Shown here: in pieces, positions 1 to 11,065 of the stretch
Layout: every line of letters begins with the position of its first letter
Position numbering within the stretch: position 1 is the first letter of the stretch
Source of the DNA: Anniella stebbinsi
Lineage: Eukaryota > Chordata > Lepidosauria > Squamata > Anniellidae
Assembly: GCA_029215795.1 (NCBI GenBank)
Contig: JARDYH010000002.1
Location: 272,312,310 to 272,376,309, forward strand
DNA length: 64,000 nt
Direction of reading: 5' to 3'
Made by a program: the position numbers and the translations under genes
The notes under the pieces: generated by a model
Told to the model about the DNA's origin: nothing
Seen by the model: the letters and a program-made list of their open reading frames with translations, nothing else
The model's database searches: none

Positions 1-999
1 GAAAGGTGTCTGCAGATGCACTGGTGCCCACGGGGCCACATTCCTTACTCTAAAAGGATTATTTTGCCATCGCATTTTTATAAAATTTTGTAATGTAATA
101 GGTATTGAGGGGTTAAAGGAATATTGATAAATAAGAGGTGATGGCTTGGTAATAAATTCACAATTACAGTGGCAATTCTTCCTATTTCTGCTAATACTAT
201 TCTTTGTTATGATTAAATTCCTCAAGTGTAGTTAGGCCTGAGGGGCTCTTTACACAAACAAAATAAGGCATGCTCATGACTCATGGAAGTTTGTGGGTCC
301 TTTTGATGACAACATCACCCTCTTGCATGTCTCCTGCACCTTCCCCAGGTTATTACATTCTAAAAACCCTAATTCTTCTGAAATATCATGGGATTTCCTA
401 CCATGCATAGCTGAAGTTTCACTAAAGAGCATACACACGGGGCCGCTGTCCCATTCAAGATTTTGAGCACTGAGAGGAGGGTAAGTTTTCAACTATAGAT
501 CACGTGGTCACCTTTCACCTCCTGTGTAATGCAGCCCATTACAATTGTGCAAGAGAAACAGGAAGCAAAGGCCCGGTAATGCACTATGATTTCCCCTTAA
601 CCTAAAGAAACCTTGAATGCAGCCATATTGCTGAATACTTAATAGTGTTGCTTTCCCATTGAATATTGTTCCTACAAATAGTTATTTTATTTTATTTGAA
701 ATATGAATTGCTAACCACTCTGATTTAGCAATATTTATTTTATAACTGGATACCATACTGAACTGATGAAATGTGTTTAATCATTCTGGAAAGGTTTCTT
801 GCAGGTTTGCCAATGATAAAACAATATTGCATTCATATAAACATATCTTAAATTTAGTCTTTCCAATCTGTGATACAGAAATCTTTCTATGCTCCTTCAT
901 ACAGAAAAGAGTGTCAACAACAAAGGAGAGAGTCCTTTGTGTATCTCTTTAAAACATGACTTGAAAATTTAAAAAAAAATTTTTTTACAGGTTTACAGA
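1..999. other. AT-rich intergenic or intronic DNA, no gene seen
   Basis: I see no exon, RNA gene or recognisable transposon here. The longest open frames are short and show no codon structure or motif. The sequence is AT-rich and apparently single-copy within the window. Confidence 0.6.
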
Positions 1000-1810
1000 A
1001 GGGTTTTAGTATATTAGTGAAATCCAGCTTTTAAATTATCCTCCTAGATTTAATTTGAGTTTTGTATAAAAGATGCATTCAATATTATCAAATTACTGTT
1101 CCACGTCCAAAAAGATGGTTACTGATTGATTTCATTTCAATTGTGAAATTTTGATACAGCCTACTAAATTACCCTGTTCATTTTATTTCTAGGATTCCTC
1201 TGAATTGCAAGTTGTGCTTTCATGTTACATGTGTGAGCATTTGTAGTTTCTTGTCTATTTTGTTTAGATCTTATTTATGTGCTGGTCTTGGAAAATTATC
1301 TGTAGATACTTCTAATTGTTTCTGTTTTTTTCTTCACCTTTTCAATTACTTGTGTTATTTTGGTGGTAATTTCATTCAACTAATTTCATTCAACTTCCTA
1401 TCAATTTGTCTGTCTTTTTCCAATTAACATCACTCATTTTTTTTTTAAAAATCTTCAGATTCCAGCTTCTGTTGTAGTTTTGATCTTCCAAAGTTTGGTT
1501 TTATCTGTTCTGCATATTTTAAAAAATAAGTTATCAGTAATGTTTTTAAAGAATTGAAAAGATGTGTAACGTTAGTTTTTTCATCTAAAAAACAAAACAA
1601 AACAACAAAACACAAACACACAACAATTTAGTGTAGGATCTTCCATTGCAGCTGGATCTTTCACTGTGGATGGTCTAAATGATTGAGTTGAAATGATTAA
1701 ATGACTCATTAATTGACTCATCTTGGGCTTCATGATCTTTGGAGTCCTGTATTTCATTAACTTTTGAGGTTTATGTTTTAACCTCTTTTGCATTTGCTGT
1801 ACCTTTAACT
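1000..1810 (-). pseudogene. Decayed L1/Tx1-type LINE ORF1
   Basis: Read on the minus strand, an N-terminal stretch at 1793-1620 is basic and contains SQLMSHLI followed by a TVKDPAAMEDP string. A lysine/glutamate-rich stretch suggesting a coiled coil follows (about 1440-1340), then at about 1250-1190 a broken match to the L1/Tx1 ORF1 box NNLRxRGIPE, here read as KHNLQFRGILE. Several frameshifts and stops separate the pieces. Known family role: ORF1p is an RNA-binding trimer that coats LINE RNA. This copy is long dead. Assignment rests on eye-matched motifs only; a chance low-complexity match cannot be fully excluded. Confidence 0.42.
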
Positions 1811-4397
1811 GATTCCAAATCTTTAAAATTTGTGGGTTTCCATTCTTTTGGATGTTAGGTAGCTTTAATCAACGCATTTGTTGTTTTTAGTTTCTTATTT
1901 TTCCTTAGGGTTCTTTGACTCATATCATTAAAATGTAATGACTTTACACTGGTGTACAGTTAAATCAATTAATAATTGTTGTAAGTGTAGAGAATTATAT
2001 CCATTCTGGATATCATATATCCATTCTGATTTTAGCAAGTGTTTCCCTTTCTCCCTTTCTTTAGCATAAGAATGAATTCAAAAGTGTATCTATAGCTATT
2101 TATTACTCTTAGGAAGGATTTCTCCTTTGATCCTTGTGAGATTTAATTAACTCTAATTGCTTTAAAACCAGTAGTTAAAAGAGCAAGAAGAAAAGAGAGA
2201 GAAAAAAGAAAGAAAAAAAAGCTTCCCTTTAAAACAAAATAATTAATTTTAAAACTCAGATGAATTATTATAAAAGACAGAGAGGCCCTGACTGTCATAT
2301 AGATTCATCTCCATTGTGTACACCTTTTAGGTATTATATACAAAAAGGTTTGAAAAGTTCTATAATCAGGTTCTCCATTGTTTACCAGATGGGCTTACAG
2401 AGAAAGTCTGAAGAGAAAGAACTCTCAGTGCTCTTATGGATGAGATCTTGCTCCAAAGATAATTCAAAAAACATTCTTAGCCGCTCTCCTTTGCCACTTG
2501 CCTAAAACCACTCTACCTAATGTTATGGTGGGAAGGTTGATGTAATTGCCTCTGCACAGGTACCTGCAGTATATGGCCTCTGATTGCACTGCCTGATGTA
2601 ATTGCCTCCCAGTAGGTGCACCTAACTCACCTGCTACTTCCTCCCAGTTACTCTGAACGTAGTGCTGTGTTCTTGCTGCCAGTGGGCAAACCAAGGTTCT
2701 GAGGAGATAGTTGGATTTCTCTTGCCCTTATAAGTCAAGCCCAACAAAGCATAAAATATCCCCACATAATATCACTTATGAAGGGTAAACATTTTTAATT
2801 TTCTTCTTCAATTTCCCCCTTCAAAGTACTTCTAAGTAGTGAGCAGGACAGGATCTGGCATTAGTATTTTCAAGTTTAATGGCCATGACAGAGCACATGG
2901 TTTGCCTAGAGAAGATCCCAAGTTTGTTCTATGGCATTTCAGCTAAGATGATCTCAGAGAGCAGCTAGGGAAATATTTCAGCTGGAGATCCAATAATCAG
3001 ATCAGACTGCACTAGGTTATATGAACTGATTACTTGATTTGGTATCAGGCACATTCATGTGTTTATATGAAAAGTTATCATTTATACACATGGCGCCTGT
3101 GACCTTCATACCTGATGTGATCTCTGAAGATTGTGCGCGTGTCCCTGATATTTCATGATATGTATTCACAGAACTGTTGGGAAAATTGAGTTGAATTCCC
3201 CAATTTGGCACTTTTGAATTATAATGTGAACCTTCCCATCTTGTGTATAAATTTCTTTTAGCCTTTCTCATAAGCTAGCTTACTGACATTGATGTCAGCA
3301 GCTCAATATTATGAATAACACAGCTAATTGTACTCTGAACATGTTCTCATTAGATTCGTGCTGAAAAACAAGGCAAAAACAAAACTAGTACTAATGTATT
3401 TCTGGAACACCAGAGGCAAAAAACTAACTGCCAATGAGATTGAGAGGAGATAGGGGAAAGTGTGGTTTAAACATTTGTGTTTGAGTTTTCGTTTTCTTTT
3501 CTTTTTTATTATTATTGGTGTTTTCATTTTTCAATTACAAACATTAACTCAATACATAGCTCAGCCAGAAGGCAAAGATAATAATACAAGCGATAAAATA
3601 CTCCCCGAAGGACCAGAGGAAGAGCAGTAAAATATCAACTTGTCATCTGAAGCCGAAATGTAACAAGTAAAGATTAAAAGCATTAGAGTGAGTTCCCAAT
3701 TAAGTTTAAACATTTACATTCAAAAACATGGATTTTCTCCTTTTAGAATGCATTAGCCTTAATTCTGCTTCCTCCTCCTTCTCCTCCTCCTCTGTCTGGC
3801 AAATTTCTTCATAATACATGTGGTGTTGCTTGCTACCAGTGGTGTAGTGGACGTTGGAGAAGATGTGTGCAGTTCTGGGACTTTTTGACAGCAGGAATAC
3901 TGCCACTATCTGATAGAGACTTCCAAGTTTTAGTATTGCTTGTGATAGATTAGCATATAGGAAATCAGAGAATAAGAAAAAAAAACCAATTAAGCAGAGG
4001 CTGGATGCTTCTTGTCGATAGGCTTCCTACATCATTCTAGCAATTTACATGGGAGCACGTCTTTCCAAGATAGTTTGCATTTTTAATTAAAAGCTAAAGT
4101 TTGCATTTCAGCTGGCTCAAGGTCTTTTGTTAAAGCTCAATGCATTTTACAATTTCAGCCTATGAGGTCAGTAAGCATCTCGGAAATCAATGGAGCAAAA
4201 TCCTAGGTAACTATGTATAGCATAGGATTGTAGTTATACTGATCCTATTAAAGTGGGTATTATGCTATGTACTGCAGCAGTTTGTGGTTTGTGTGCGTGT
4301 ATATATATACACATACTGTTGTAATGACAGTGTACTTCAAAATGTATCACTACACCATTGCTTATTATGGAAATGCACTTGCCTACGTTGACTCTGG
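1811..4397. other. AT-rich DNA without recognised genes
   Basis: No exon, RNA gene or clear transposon is visible. There is a purine-rich tract at about 2175-2220 and a CTCCTC-type tract at about 3768-3795. The small open frames show no recognisable domain. Confidence 0.55.
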
Positions 4398-5028
4398 GCT
4401 CATCTACACCTACTGGCTATCTGGGATTGCTGAGGGGGAGGGGAGAATCCCCGGTTTTCCTGCTTCCGGGATTGTCCCCCAGTGTGCACATGCCAGTGCA
4501 ACACCCTGGAAGTCAGGAGGGATGCTCCGGCACAGCGTGTGTGGTTTTTTAATGCAGGAGCTGGTCGTGCAACTGCACAGCCACAATCCTGCGCAAAGAA
4601 AGTAAACCCCCCCCCCCCAAACTTAGTGGTGAAAAGCACCAGCAGCCATCCTGGAGATGATGAAACTGCTGCCCCCACCCCCATGGTCAAGGAGCCCCCG
4701 TGCAGCTCCATGCCCGTTTGCGTCATTTGGGCCATGTCCACACCATCCATTTATCCCAGCGTCAGCTCGAGGTCATCCCTGTGTGCAGGATCGGGGCTGC
4801 ACAGTTGCACAACTGCCTCCTGCATAAAAACCCACACCCACACTGTGCTGGAGCATCCCTCCTGACTTCCAGGATGTTGCGCTGGCGTGTGCATGCTGAG
4901 GAACGATCCCAGAAGCGGGAAAGCCTGGGATCCTCCCCCCATCCCAGATAGCTGGTAGATGAGCCCTTGGACACACAGGGATGGCCTCGAGCTGACCCTG
5001 GGATAAATGGATGGTGTAGACATGGCCT
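4398..5028. mobile_element. Compound foldback (palindromic) DNA element
   Basis: Two pairs of inverted arms are interlocked. Pair 1 is about 4398-4588 against 4788-4967 (both contain a CATCTAC core next to a CTATCTGGGAT-type box). Pair 2 is about 4731-4787 against 4968-5028, sharing the box CCATCCATTTATCCCAG, and it directly brackets the right arm of pair 1. There is no coding capacity; the open frames on both strands are by-products of the palindrome. The outer ends of pair 2 read GGCCATGTCyACACC, close to the GGCCCTTTCTACACC ends at 33885. Superfamily is not assignable because I could not find a clean target duplication. It is probably a non-autonomous element plus a rearranged second copy. 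Confidence 0.65.
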
Positions 5029-6027
5029 CTATGTTGGGCAAATGGGGAAGTGCCTCTGGACTCCATTGCATTTGCAAAGCTATCCTGCGCCACTGTCCAC
5101 TATATGTTGGCCGTACATTAAAAGTCCTAGCCTCTGCATTGTTGGAGCTGTCACTGAAGTTTTAATCAACCCCTTAAGCTTTGTAAGGATGCTCCAGAAG
5201 GGGATAGAGTAAGCCTTAGTGTGTTCATCTATGAATCACTCTAACAGAGAAAATGCATCACAAAATAGTTTTAAAAGGTATGCAACTTGCATAAAATTTG
5301 AACAGATGCAAATTTAGAAACCATTATTATAATTTAAATAGAAATACAGCATACCTCACCTTAGTGTGAAACATTGTGACCAGGTGACCCGTGTACCTGC
5401 CTGTTAAGTCTGCTGATCAGGTGCTACTTTTTTATGGACAACAGTTCTTCAGGTTCTTTATCTTTAAACTGGAATAGGACAGGACAGCCCTTCTAATAGA
5501 GGATACCTTCAAATAGAGGATGGACCTTTTACCAGCCCTTCAAAAGAAGATTGTAAAAGAGCTCACACAGCCTTGCCAGTTATCAACTCATCTACATAAC
5601 GTTTATAACAGCAGATCATGTGATAAAGCTGATCTTGGATGACACTATTCAGATGGGGGGAGGGTTGCATGTTTGATAGCTCCCCCACAAAAAACATGCA
5701 AATAAAAAAAAAGTACATAGAAAAATAGCATTGCCGGGAGAAGGGTAGGCTAGAAACCTTCTCCTACATACGGAGGGAAACAGGCAATCTCCACACCTTT
5801 TTTCGGAAGTTAAACTAGGACCCCTTTTATTATGTGATTTGGTGTTCATATAGGCCATCTCTGATTGCTTCTCTAATTCTGAATTGCAAGGTAAATAGAA
5901 GGCAAAGCACCACAAAGGTAGGAAGGAGATGTTCCGGTATTGGAAGTGATATTGAGTTCTGCCACTAATTTTGCCTTATAAATCTAGTTATACTTGGGAT
6001 GGCAAAGCACTAGATTATTGGCTTACA
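5029..6027. other. Unassigned intergenic DNA
   Basis: No gene, RNA or recognisable repeat is seen. Open frames here, including one of 88 codons on the minus strand, lack motifs. Confidence 0.5.
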
Positions 6028-6114
6028 GTGCAATCCTGTGCATGTCTACTCAGGACTAAGCCCCATTTAGTTCGATGGGATTTCACTCCCAGGTAAGCAT
6101 GTATTGGATTGCTG
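6028..6114. repeat. Short palindromic interspersed repeat (CCCATT..AATGGG type)
   Basis: The block runs from a GTGCAATCCTGTGCATG start to a TGTATTGGATTGC end and is self-complementary around a central TTTAGTTCGATGGG-like core. Degenerate relatives occur at 47270-47445, 51130-51225, 54075-54160 and probably 23495-23570 and 63820-63880. The repeated, palindromic nature argues for an ancient MITE or SINE-like family; I cannot name it with certainty. Confidence 0.6.
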
Positions 6115-7012
6115 CCATCAGGTGTATTCAGCCAGACATTGTATTTAGTTAAATGGGATGTAATGCTCAGAAAATTGGAGGAGCATTCAGAGCGTTGTTT
6201 GCCCCACTCAGTTTAGCTATGCAGTCATGGCAGCCATGTGCTCATGCCATTACTTATGTCTCCTTGATAAATACAGACATACAGGCTCTCTTGTATCATT
6301 ATTGTACCTCCTGGCAGTCAAATGGTCAGGATCAGGTTATTTCATTGCTGCTGGTCAGGGAACCAGAGATCTATGGTAGACATTTTTTCTTAGGAAAATG
6401 TAGGACTATGCTGTGGGATGTGATTTTCATTTGTGTGCCTGGTGTGCATTACTAAACCACACCTTTGCATTTTCCTTGTGTATGCACACACTTCATTGCT
6501 TTGAGTTAGATTTCATGGAAGTCTACACAGAGTTGGAAAAAATCCATAGAACTGGGGATTTGATAGCACTCATGCAGAAGAGAAGAATGTATATAGAGTT
6601 TTGCTCTCTGGTGATAGGACTTATATCTTCCTGTTTCTTGTAGGCTCATTGATTACTTCAATGGATATTTAGGGGGAGTAGCAGATGCTCCCCCTAAATA
6701 TTTCCCACTACCCCACATGCTCCCCTAGCACTTTGTCATGCATAGTAAGATCTTATATAACATGGATAGAGTTTCTAGAAAGCCTGTGAATTTAACACTT
6801 CTGACAACAAAGCCAGCAGGAACTTTGAGCCCAAGTGGAATGCCAAGCCATTTTGTGGATTACAGTAGTACAAGACCAAAAAACAAATGATGGGTGTTGC
6901 AACAGGTTTGCTGAATAAAAAAACCCAATTGTTTCCTTTAATCCTCTTTCTTTATGTGACTACCGATTCAGAACTGCACAAAATTCCCATTAGAACTGCA
7001 CAAATCTGGCTT
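6115..7012. other. Unassigned intergenic DNA
   Basis: No gene is seen. A small perfect inverted repeat around 6671-6703 (ATATTTAGGGGGAGTAGC against GCTCCCCCTAAATAT) could form a hairpin. Nothing else stands out. Confidence 0.5.
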
Positions 7013-7200
7013 AGAACTGCACATTAGGTAAAGCCCTATGGTAGAGCACATGCTTTTGTTTGCATGAAGAAAGTCCTGGGCTTGATCTCTGACAGTTCCA
7101 GTTAAATGATTCTGGGAGTAGATGGTAAAAAAAAAAGACCTCTGCCTGAAAATGTTGAGAGCTGCTGCAAGTCATGGCAGAGAGCTCTGAGTTATAGGTA
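7013..7200 (+). mobile_element. tRNA-derived SINE, Sauria/ACA-like, degraded
   Basis: A degenerate pol III A box (AAGCCCTATGGTAGAGCA, about 7031-7048) is followed by a degenerate B box (CTGGGCTTGATCTCTG, about 7076-7091), and then by the family's typical body words CCAGTTAAA and GACCTCTGCCTGA and GAGAGCTGCTGC. Known: squamate tRNA-derived SINEs carry this head and body and are moved in trans by a LINE. This copy is diverged and lacks a clear tail. A second copy lies at 14935-15112 on the minus strand. Confidence 0.65.
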
Positions 7201-7639
7201 CGGATGGACAAACTGGCCCAATTTGCTTTCTCCCACATTTAAATGTTTTGAAAAATCAAGTTCTTTCCATCGCAAGTAGGAAGACATTTGTAAATGTTGG
7301 TAAATTATTATAAAAATAGAACTGAAATTAAATCCTCACCTATAGGTACTGGCCAAAATCAATAGGCATAGCTATTCCCACTAGAATGGAGGGACCATGT
7401 TGTACCTGCCTGCCATGTAGCTGTTAAAGATGAAGGACTTGTCAGAAAATGGAGTGGCCAACCCCAATTGTGACGAGCCAAGAACTTAGTGCCCTGGGCC
7501 TGGATAGACAAACCTGTCAGTGTTGTTTTTTTCCAGATTTTTTTTTAAAAAATATATCTCAAGTTCTTTCCATCCTGAATATTCACGAGTATTGGTAAGT
7601 TCTTTTCAAGAATGAACTGAAATGAAATTATCTCCCAGC
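7196..7639. repeat. Imperfect direct duplication of a ~130-bp unit
   Basis: About 7203-7345 and 7500-7640 share ordered words: GGATGGACAAACTG / GGATAGACAAACCTG, then AAGTTCTTTCCATC in both, then GAACTGAAATTAAAT / GAACTGAAATGAAATTA, then CCTATAGG / CCATAGG. Spacing is kept but identity is modest. A looser relative lies near 35570-35660 (TTTGGTTTCTCCCAGTTTG). This is an uncharacterised interspersed repeat present twice in direct orientation. The hAT element at 7640 is inserted at the end of the second copy. Confidence 0.5.
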
Positions 7640-8186
7640 CATAGGCGGGCGCAAGGGGTGTGCCCAGGCACACCCTAATGCCTCAAGCAATAACTGCCAA
7701 ATTGAGGGGGACATTGAGTTGGGATCCAAAGGGGGTTCCAAACGCAGCGGGAATAGCCCTCCAGGTGCTCCGCAGCCACACCGAAAACCACTGTCTCCAG
7801 GAGAGCACCATTGCCCCCGGCAGCAGGAGTGAAAAGGAATCGCTCTGCCGGGAGCCTCTCTGTCAGGAACCTTACTTCAAAGAGGCCAGGAGTAGGGCCC
7901 CTAAAGGCTAATATCACCTCATAAGGCCCTCCTCTGGTCAATGTCACCACAAAGCCCCACCAATGCTGGGGCTTGAGGAGCATCTTCTCATCCCCCCCCC
8001 AACCTATAATGACCCTCCTGTGATCAGGCAACCCAAATGTAGAGTAGGGCATCAGTGTCTACAGTGTTTAATAAATAAAGGAACAAAAATAAGGTATTTT
8101 ATGACTGAGTATTCAATAAATGTTTGCCTTTTTAAAAAAAAATCCCTGGGTGCACCCCCTAATGAAGTGAGCTGCGCACACCTATG
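7640..8186. mobile_element. Non-autonomous hAT-like transposon with 8-bp target duplication
   Basis: Ends are CATAGGCGGGCGCA and TGCGCACACCTATG, inverted with a few differences, followed inward by a second matched pair (AGGGGTGTGCCCAGG and CTGGGTGCACCCCCT). The flanks CTCCCAGC (7632-7639) and CTCCCATC (8187-8194) match in 7 of 8 positions, the duplication length of the hAT superfamily. The interior has no transposase frame; a 125-codon minus-strand frame has no DDE or zinc-finger signature. It is a 547-bp derivative needing a transposase in trans. Confidence 0.72.
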
Positions 8187-8194
8187 CTCCCATC

Positions 8195-8862
8195 CCTAGT
8201 TACAGTTCATGGGCAAATGGTCAGATAATCTAAGGCAGCTTCATATGATCAGAGATGTATTTTGGTAGTGTGTGTAGTATATATAGAACATTCTTTCCAA
8301 TGTACCATCTGCTTTGCAATTTAGAATTCTTTTTGATTATTATGATATGGGCACGATTTCAGGCTCTACCACAACAGTCTAGTTTCATGTGAAAATTCAC
8401 TGCCTTGCATCAAGCATCAACAAACAAGGTGTTATTTGTTCAGAATCCTACATTTTTATTTAAAAGGGTGGTGATGGGGAGGGAGTCACTTAAAGAAGAA
8501 AGGCTGTTCAAAGTGATTTTACAGGTACGTTCAGTGTTGATACATTTCCTTTTAAAAGACTATTATGATGGATTCCAGACAAAGCATTTGGATGAATTGG
8601 TTTCTTATGGCCAAATATAAACTCCCAATGACAGCTGGGTTCCAGAAAGCGGAATGCAGATGACAGCAGTGAATGAACTAGGGAGAAAACCCGCACATTC
8701 AGCAGAAACTGTAGCTGTTCACATCAAACTCAGCTGCTAAAACACATACAAAGGTTTGTTATCGTGAGACTTCCCATTTAATGGATTCAAGTTTGATCGC
8801 ATGGGCAAGAAGCTCTTGTGCCTCTCATGATGATGAATTGCTTAACATCTTAAACTATAAGG
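8195..8862. other. Unassigned intergenic DNA
   Basis: No exon or recognised repeat is visible. Short open frames lack motifs. Confidence 0.5.
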
Positions 8863-9034
8863 TAGGCTGACCATATGAAAAGGAGGTCAGGGCTCATGCA
8901 ACTTTAACAGTTGTAGAGAAAAGGGAATTTCAGTTAGTGTCATTTGTATGCAATTAGTTCCTGGTGAAATTCCCTCTTCATCACAACAGTTAAAGTTGCA
9001 GGGGCCCTGCCTTCTTTTGTATATGGCCACTCTA
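8863..9034 (+). mobile_element. CATATG-type MITE, one arm of a foldback hAT
   Basis: It starts TAGGCTGACCATATGAAAAG and follows the same word order as the complete copy at 39877-40194 (AGGGCTCxTG, GGGAATTTCAG, GTCATTTGTATGCA, CTTCATCACAACAGTTAAAG). It ends at the centre point of that copy, GGCCACTCTAG. So it represents mainly the left arm. I found no convincing duplication. Confidence 0.7.
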
Positions 9035-9080
9035 GTATAGTGCCTGCAACTTTAACTGGTTAAAGGTCTTCTTAGGTCTC

Positions 9081-9105
9081 CTTTCTTTCTTTCTTTCTTT
9101 CTTTC
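9081..9105. repeat. (CTTT)n microsatellite
   Basis: About six tandem CTTT units. It follows a decayed second-arm remnant of the MITE (TGCAACTTTAACTGG at about 9045-9059). Confidence 0.95.
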
Positions 9106-10179
9106 ATACTTTAAAAGTGCCTCTTGCAACAGTGCAGGATTCTTTACAGAGTGGCTTCACCAGTGTGTCAGCTCTTCCGGAATGCCTATGAGAGCACGTG
9201 GTATCATGGGTTCAGGAAGAGCTGTCAGGCTGAAAGCCTTTGTGCAAAGAGCCCCCACAATGCTGTGACAGTGCACAGGGCAATTTTAGAATTAAAAATA
9301 AATAAAAAGAAGATAGCCCCCCCCCCCATAGCCACACTTAATAAAGATAAGTGGAAACCATGCATCCTCCTCCAATGACAAAATTATTCAAAATTCTCCC
9401 CCTCTTTATGAAAGAGGCGGGGGGATCTTCTTTTGCAGGAAGAGAACCTTTCATGGAAGTAGGGGACAAGGTTTGGCACTGCATTAATATAAATGCAAAA
9501 TAGCAATAATAAATCCAATAGTGAAATTGTCTTCAGATTTATCATGAAAAAAGATGATACAATTTATAGCAATTAAACATACATAGACTTATGGTATTCT
9601 GAGCTTCTGCTAAACAATGCAATAAAGAAGGAAACATTTATTGTTTGTGAAATACATTGTTGAATTCTTGCTGCTCCTGCTTGTTTTAAATTAACATTGA
9701 TTTTCATTTGTTTAACCTTGTTCCCTATAGGCTGCAGATAAACTCCATATTTTTGGTGTTACAAATTATTAGCTATAAACTAGGTAAATCTTTGAAAATA
9801 GGGCCAATTGTACAAATGAACAAGAAATGTCTCAGTATTATCTCTTTTGTGTGGCAATATGATACTGAGATGTGAAGTACTATTTGGTGCCCCATTTTGT
9901 CACTGAAAATGTACAATAAATAACGTTACTTTCTAGATATAGTGTAAGCTAGAGCTCTAAAACAACGTAAAGAGTCAGATCGGTTTTCACAGAAAAGTTG
10001 CGGTGTTATAGATCTAAGCTATTTTGCATAGGTCCAAAATAGAACTATAATGAGGATTAGTCTTCCCACCACCAAAATGCAGGCACTTCAAAGATTATAA
10101 AATTGCATGCTGCAGGGGCTGGATCAACATGACCACAAATGACACTTAATGGTTAATAGCAAGTTTCTAGAGTAAAGCA
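9106..10179. other. Unassigned intergenic DNA
   Basis: No gene is seen. A run of C at about 9319-9327 and general AT-richness are the only features. The 84-codon plus-strand frame at 9124 lacks recognisable structure. Confidence 0.5.
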
Positions 10180-10375
10180 GGGTCCTTTACTAGGCTTATC
10201 TAACCCCCTTTGAAAGCCCTCCAAATTAGTGGCCATCACTACATCTTGCAGTAGCGAATTCTATAGTTTGACTCTGCGCTGCTTGAAGAAGTACTGTCTG
10301 CTATCTGTCATGAGTCTCCCACTAATCAGCTTCATGGGATGACCCTGGGGTCTAGTATTTTGAGAGAGGGAGCTA
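10180..10375 (-). mobile_element. LINE 3' fragment (L2/CR1 group)
   Basis: On the minus strand this matches the 3' coding end seen at 17330, 45961 and 48050. It runs from a remnant of the GHPMKL-type box (AGGGTCATCCCATGAAGCTG on the minus strand) through the diverged VKLWNSLP-like box to DVVMATNLEGFQRGLD-like residues. Known family fact: such residues form the extreme C terminus of CR1/L2-group ORF2. It is 5'-truncated, as is usual for LINE copies. Confidence 0.65.
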
Positions 10376-11042
10376 TTGCACATGCTTTGTTCTTCTTTAG
10401 CTTCACCAGGGCAGTGTGCAGGCAAAGCAGGGGCCAGCAGAAGGCACCAAGCAGGTCATTTGCCAACGCTGATCTGCCTGGTTGCCTTATATGGTTGTAA
10501 ATCAGCCCTTCTCCCAAGCATCATTCTGTGACTGCGTACAGGGGAGACATCGGTGTTAAGGTAGACTCCCATTGCCAATCACAGCACAAGTATTTTAAAA
10601 GTTCTTTTTTTTAAAAAAGACATGCAAAGTGTGACAACGAGCTAGTAGCTATTTCCTGTTCCTCGCCGAATTAATTTGTCTACCAAGCAGCGCAGCAGCA
10701 GCAGCAGCATGTGCTCACAGGGCAATGAGCAAATTAAGTTTTTTGTGACAGTGAGAGTGTGGTGGTTTTTTTTTTAATGTCTACCCACCACTTCTGTCTC
10801 TCTGTATGTATGTATGTATGTGTGTGTGTGTGTGTGAGAGAGAGTGTGATTGATTAAGCATTGTGCATGGACAGAGCCTCCAGCTGACTTTGCAAGCAGT
10901 GCAATGCAGGCAAGCAGCGTAATTTACTTTATTGAATTAGTGTTTGTTTGTGTGTGTGTGGTATGAGTGTAATTCGTATTATTGACCAGTAAAACTAATG
11001 CAGCAGCCAGAAGGACTTTTGCATTTCCGCTGTTGTTGTTGT
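10376..11042. other. Unassigned DNA with short tandem tracts
   Basis: Contains (GCA)n at about 10691-10709, a TGTA/TG then GA tract at 10804-10845, and (GTT)n at 11031-11045. No gene is seen. Confidence 0.6.
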
Positions 11043-11059
11043 TGTCATGGGAGGGCTGT
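11043..11059. repeat. 17-bp direct repeat, left copy
   Basis: TGTCATGGGAGGGCTGT, repeated exactly at 11414-11430. The two copies flank the MITE at 11066-11409 but lie outside its TTA duplication. Confidence 0.9.
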
Positions 11060-11065
11060 CACTTA

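Noticed and set aside
4400..5093. Overlapping open frames of 100-127 codons on both strands
   Set aside because: They lie in a GC-rich palindrome and mirror each other; no domain, codon structure or splice context.
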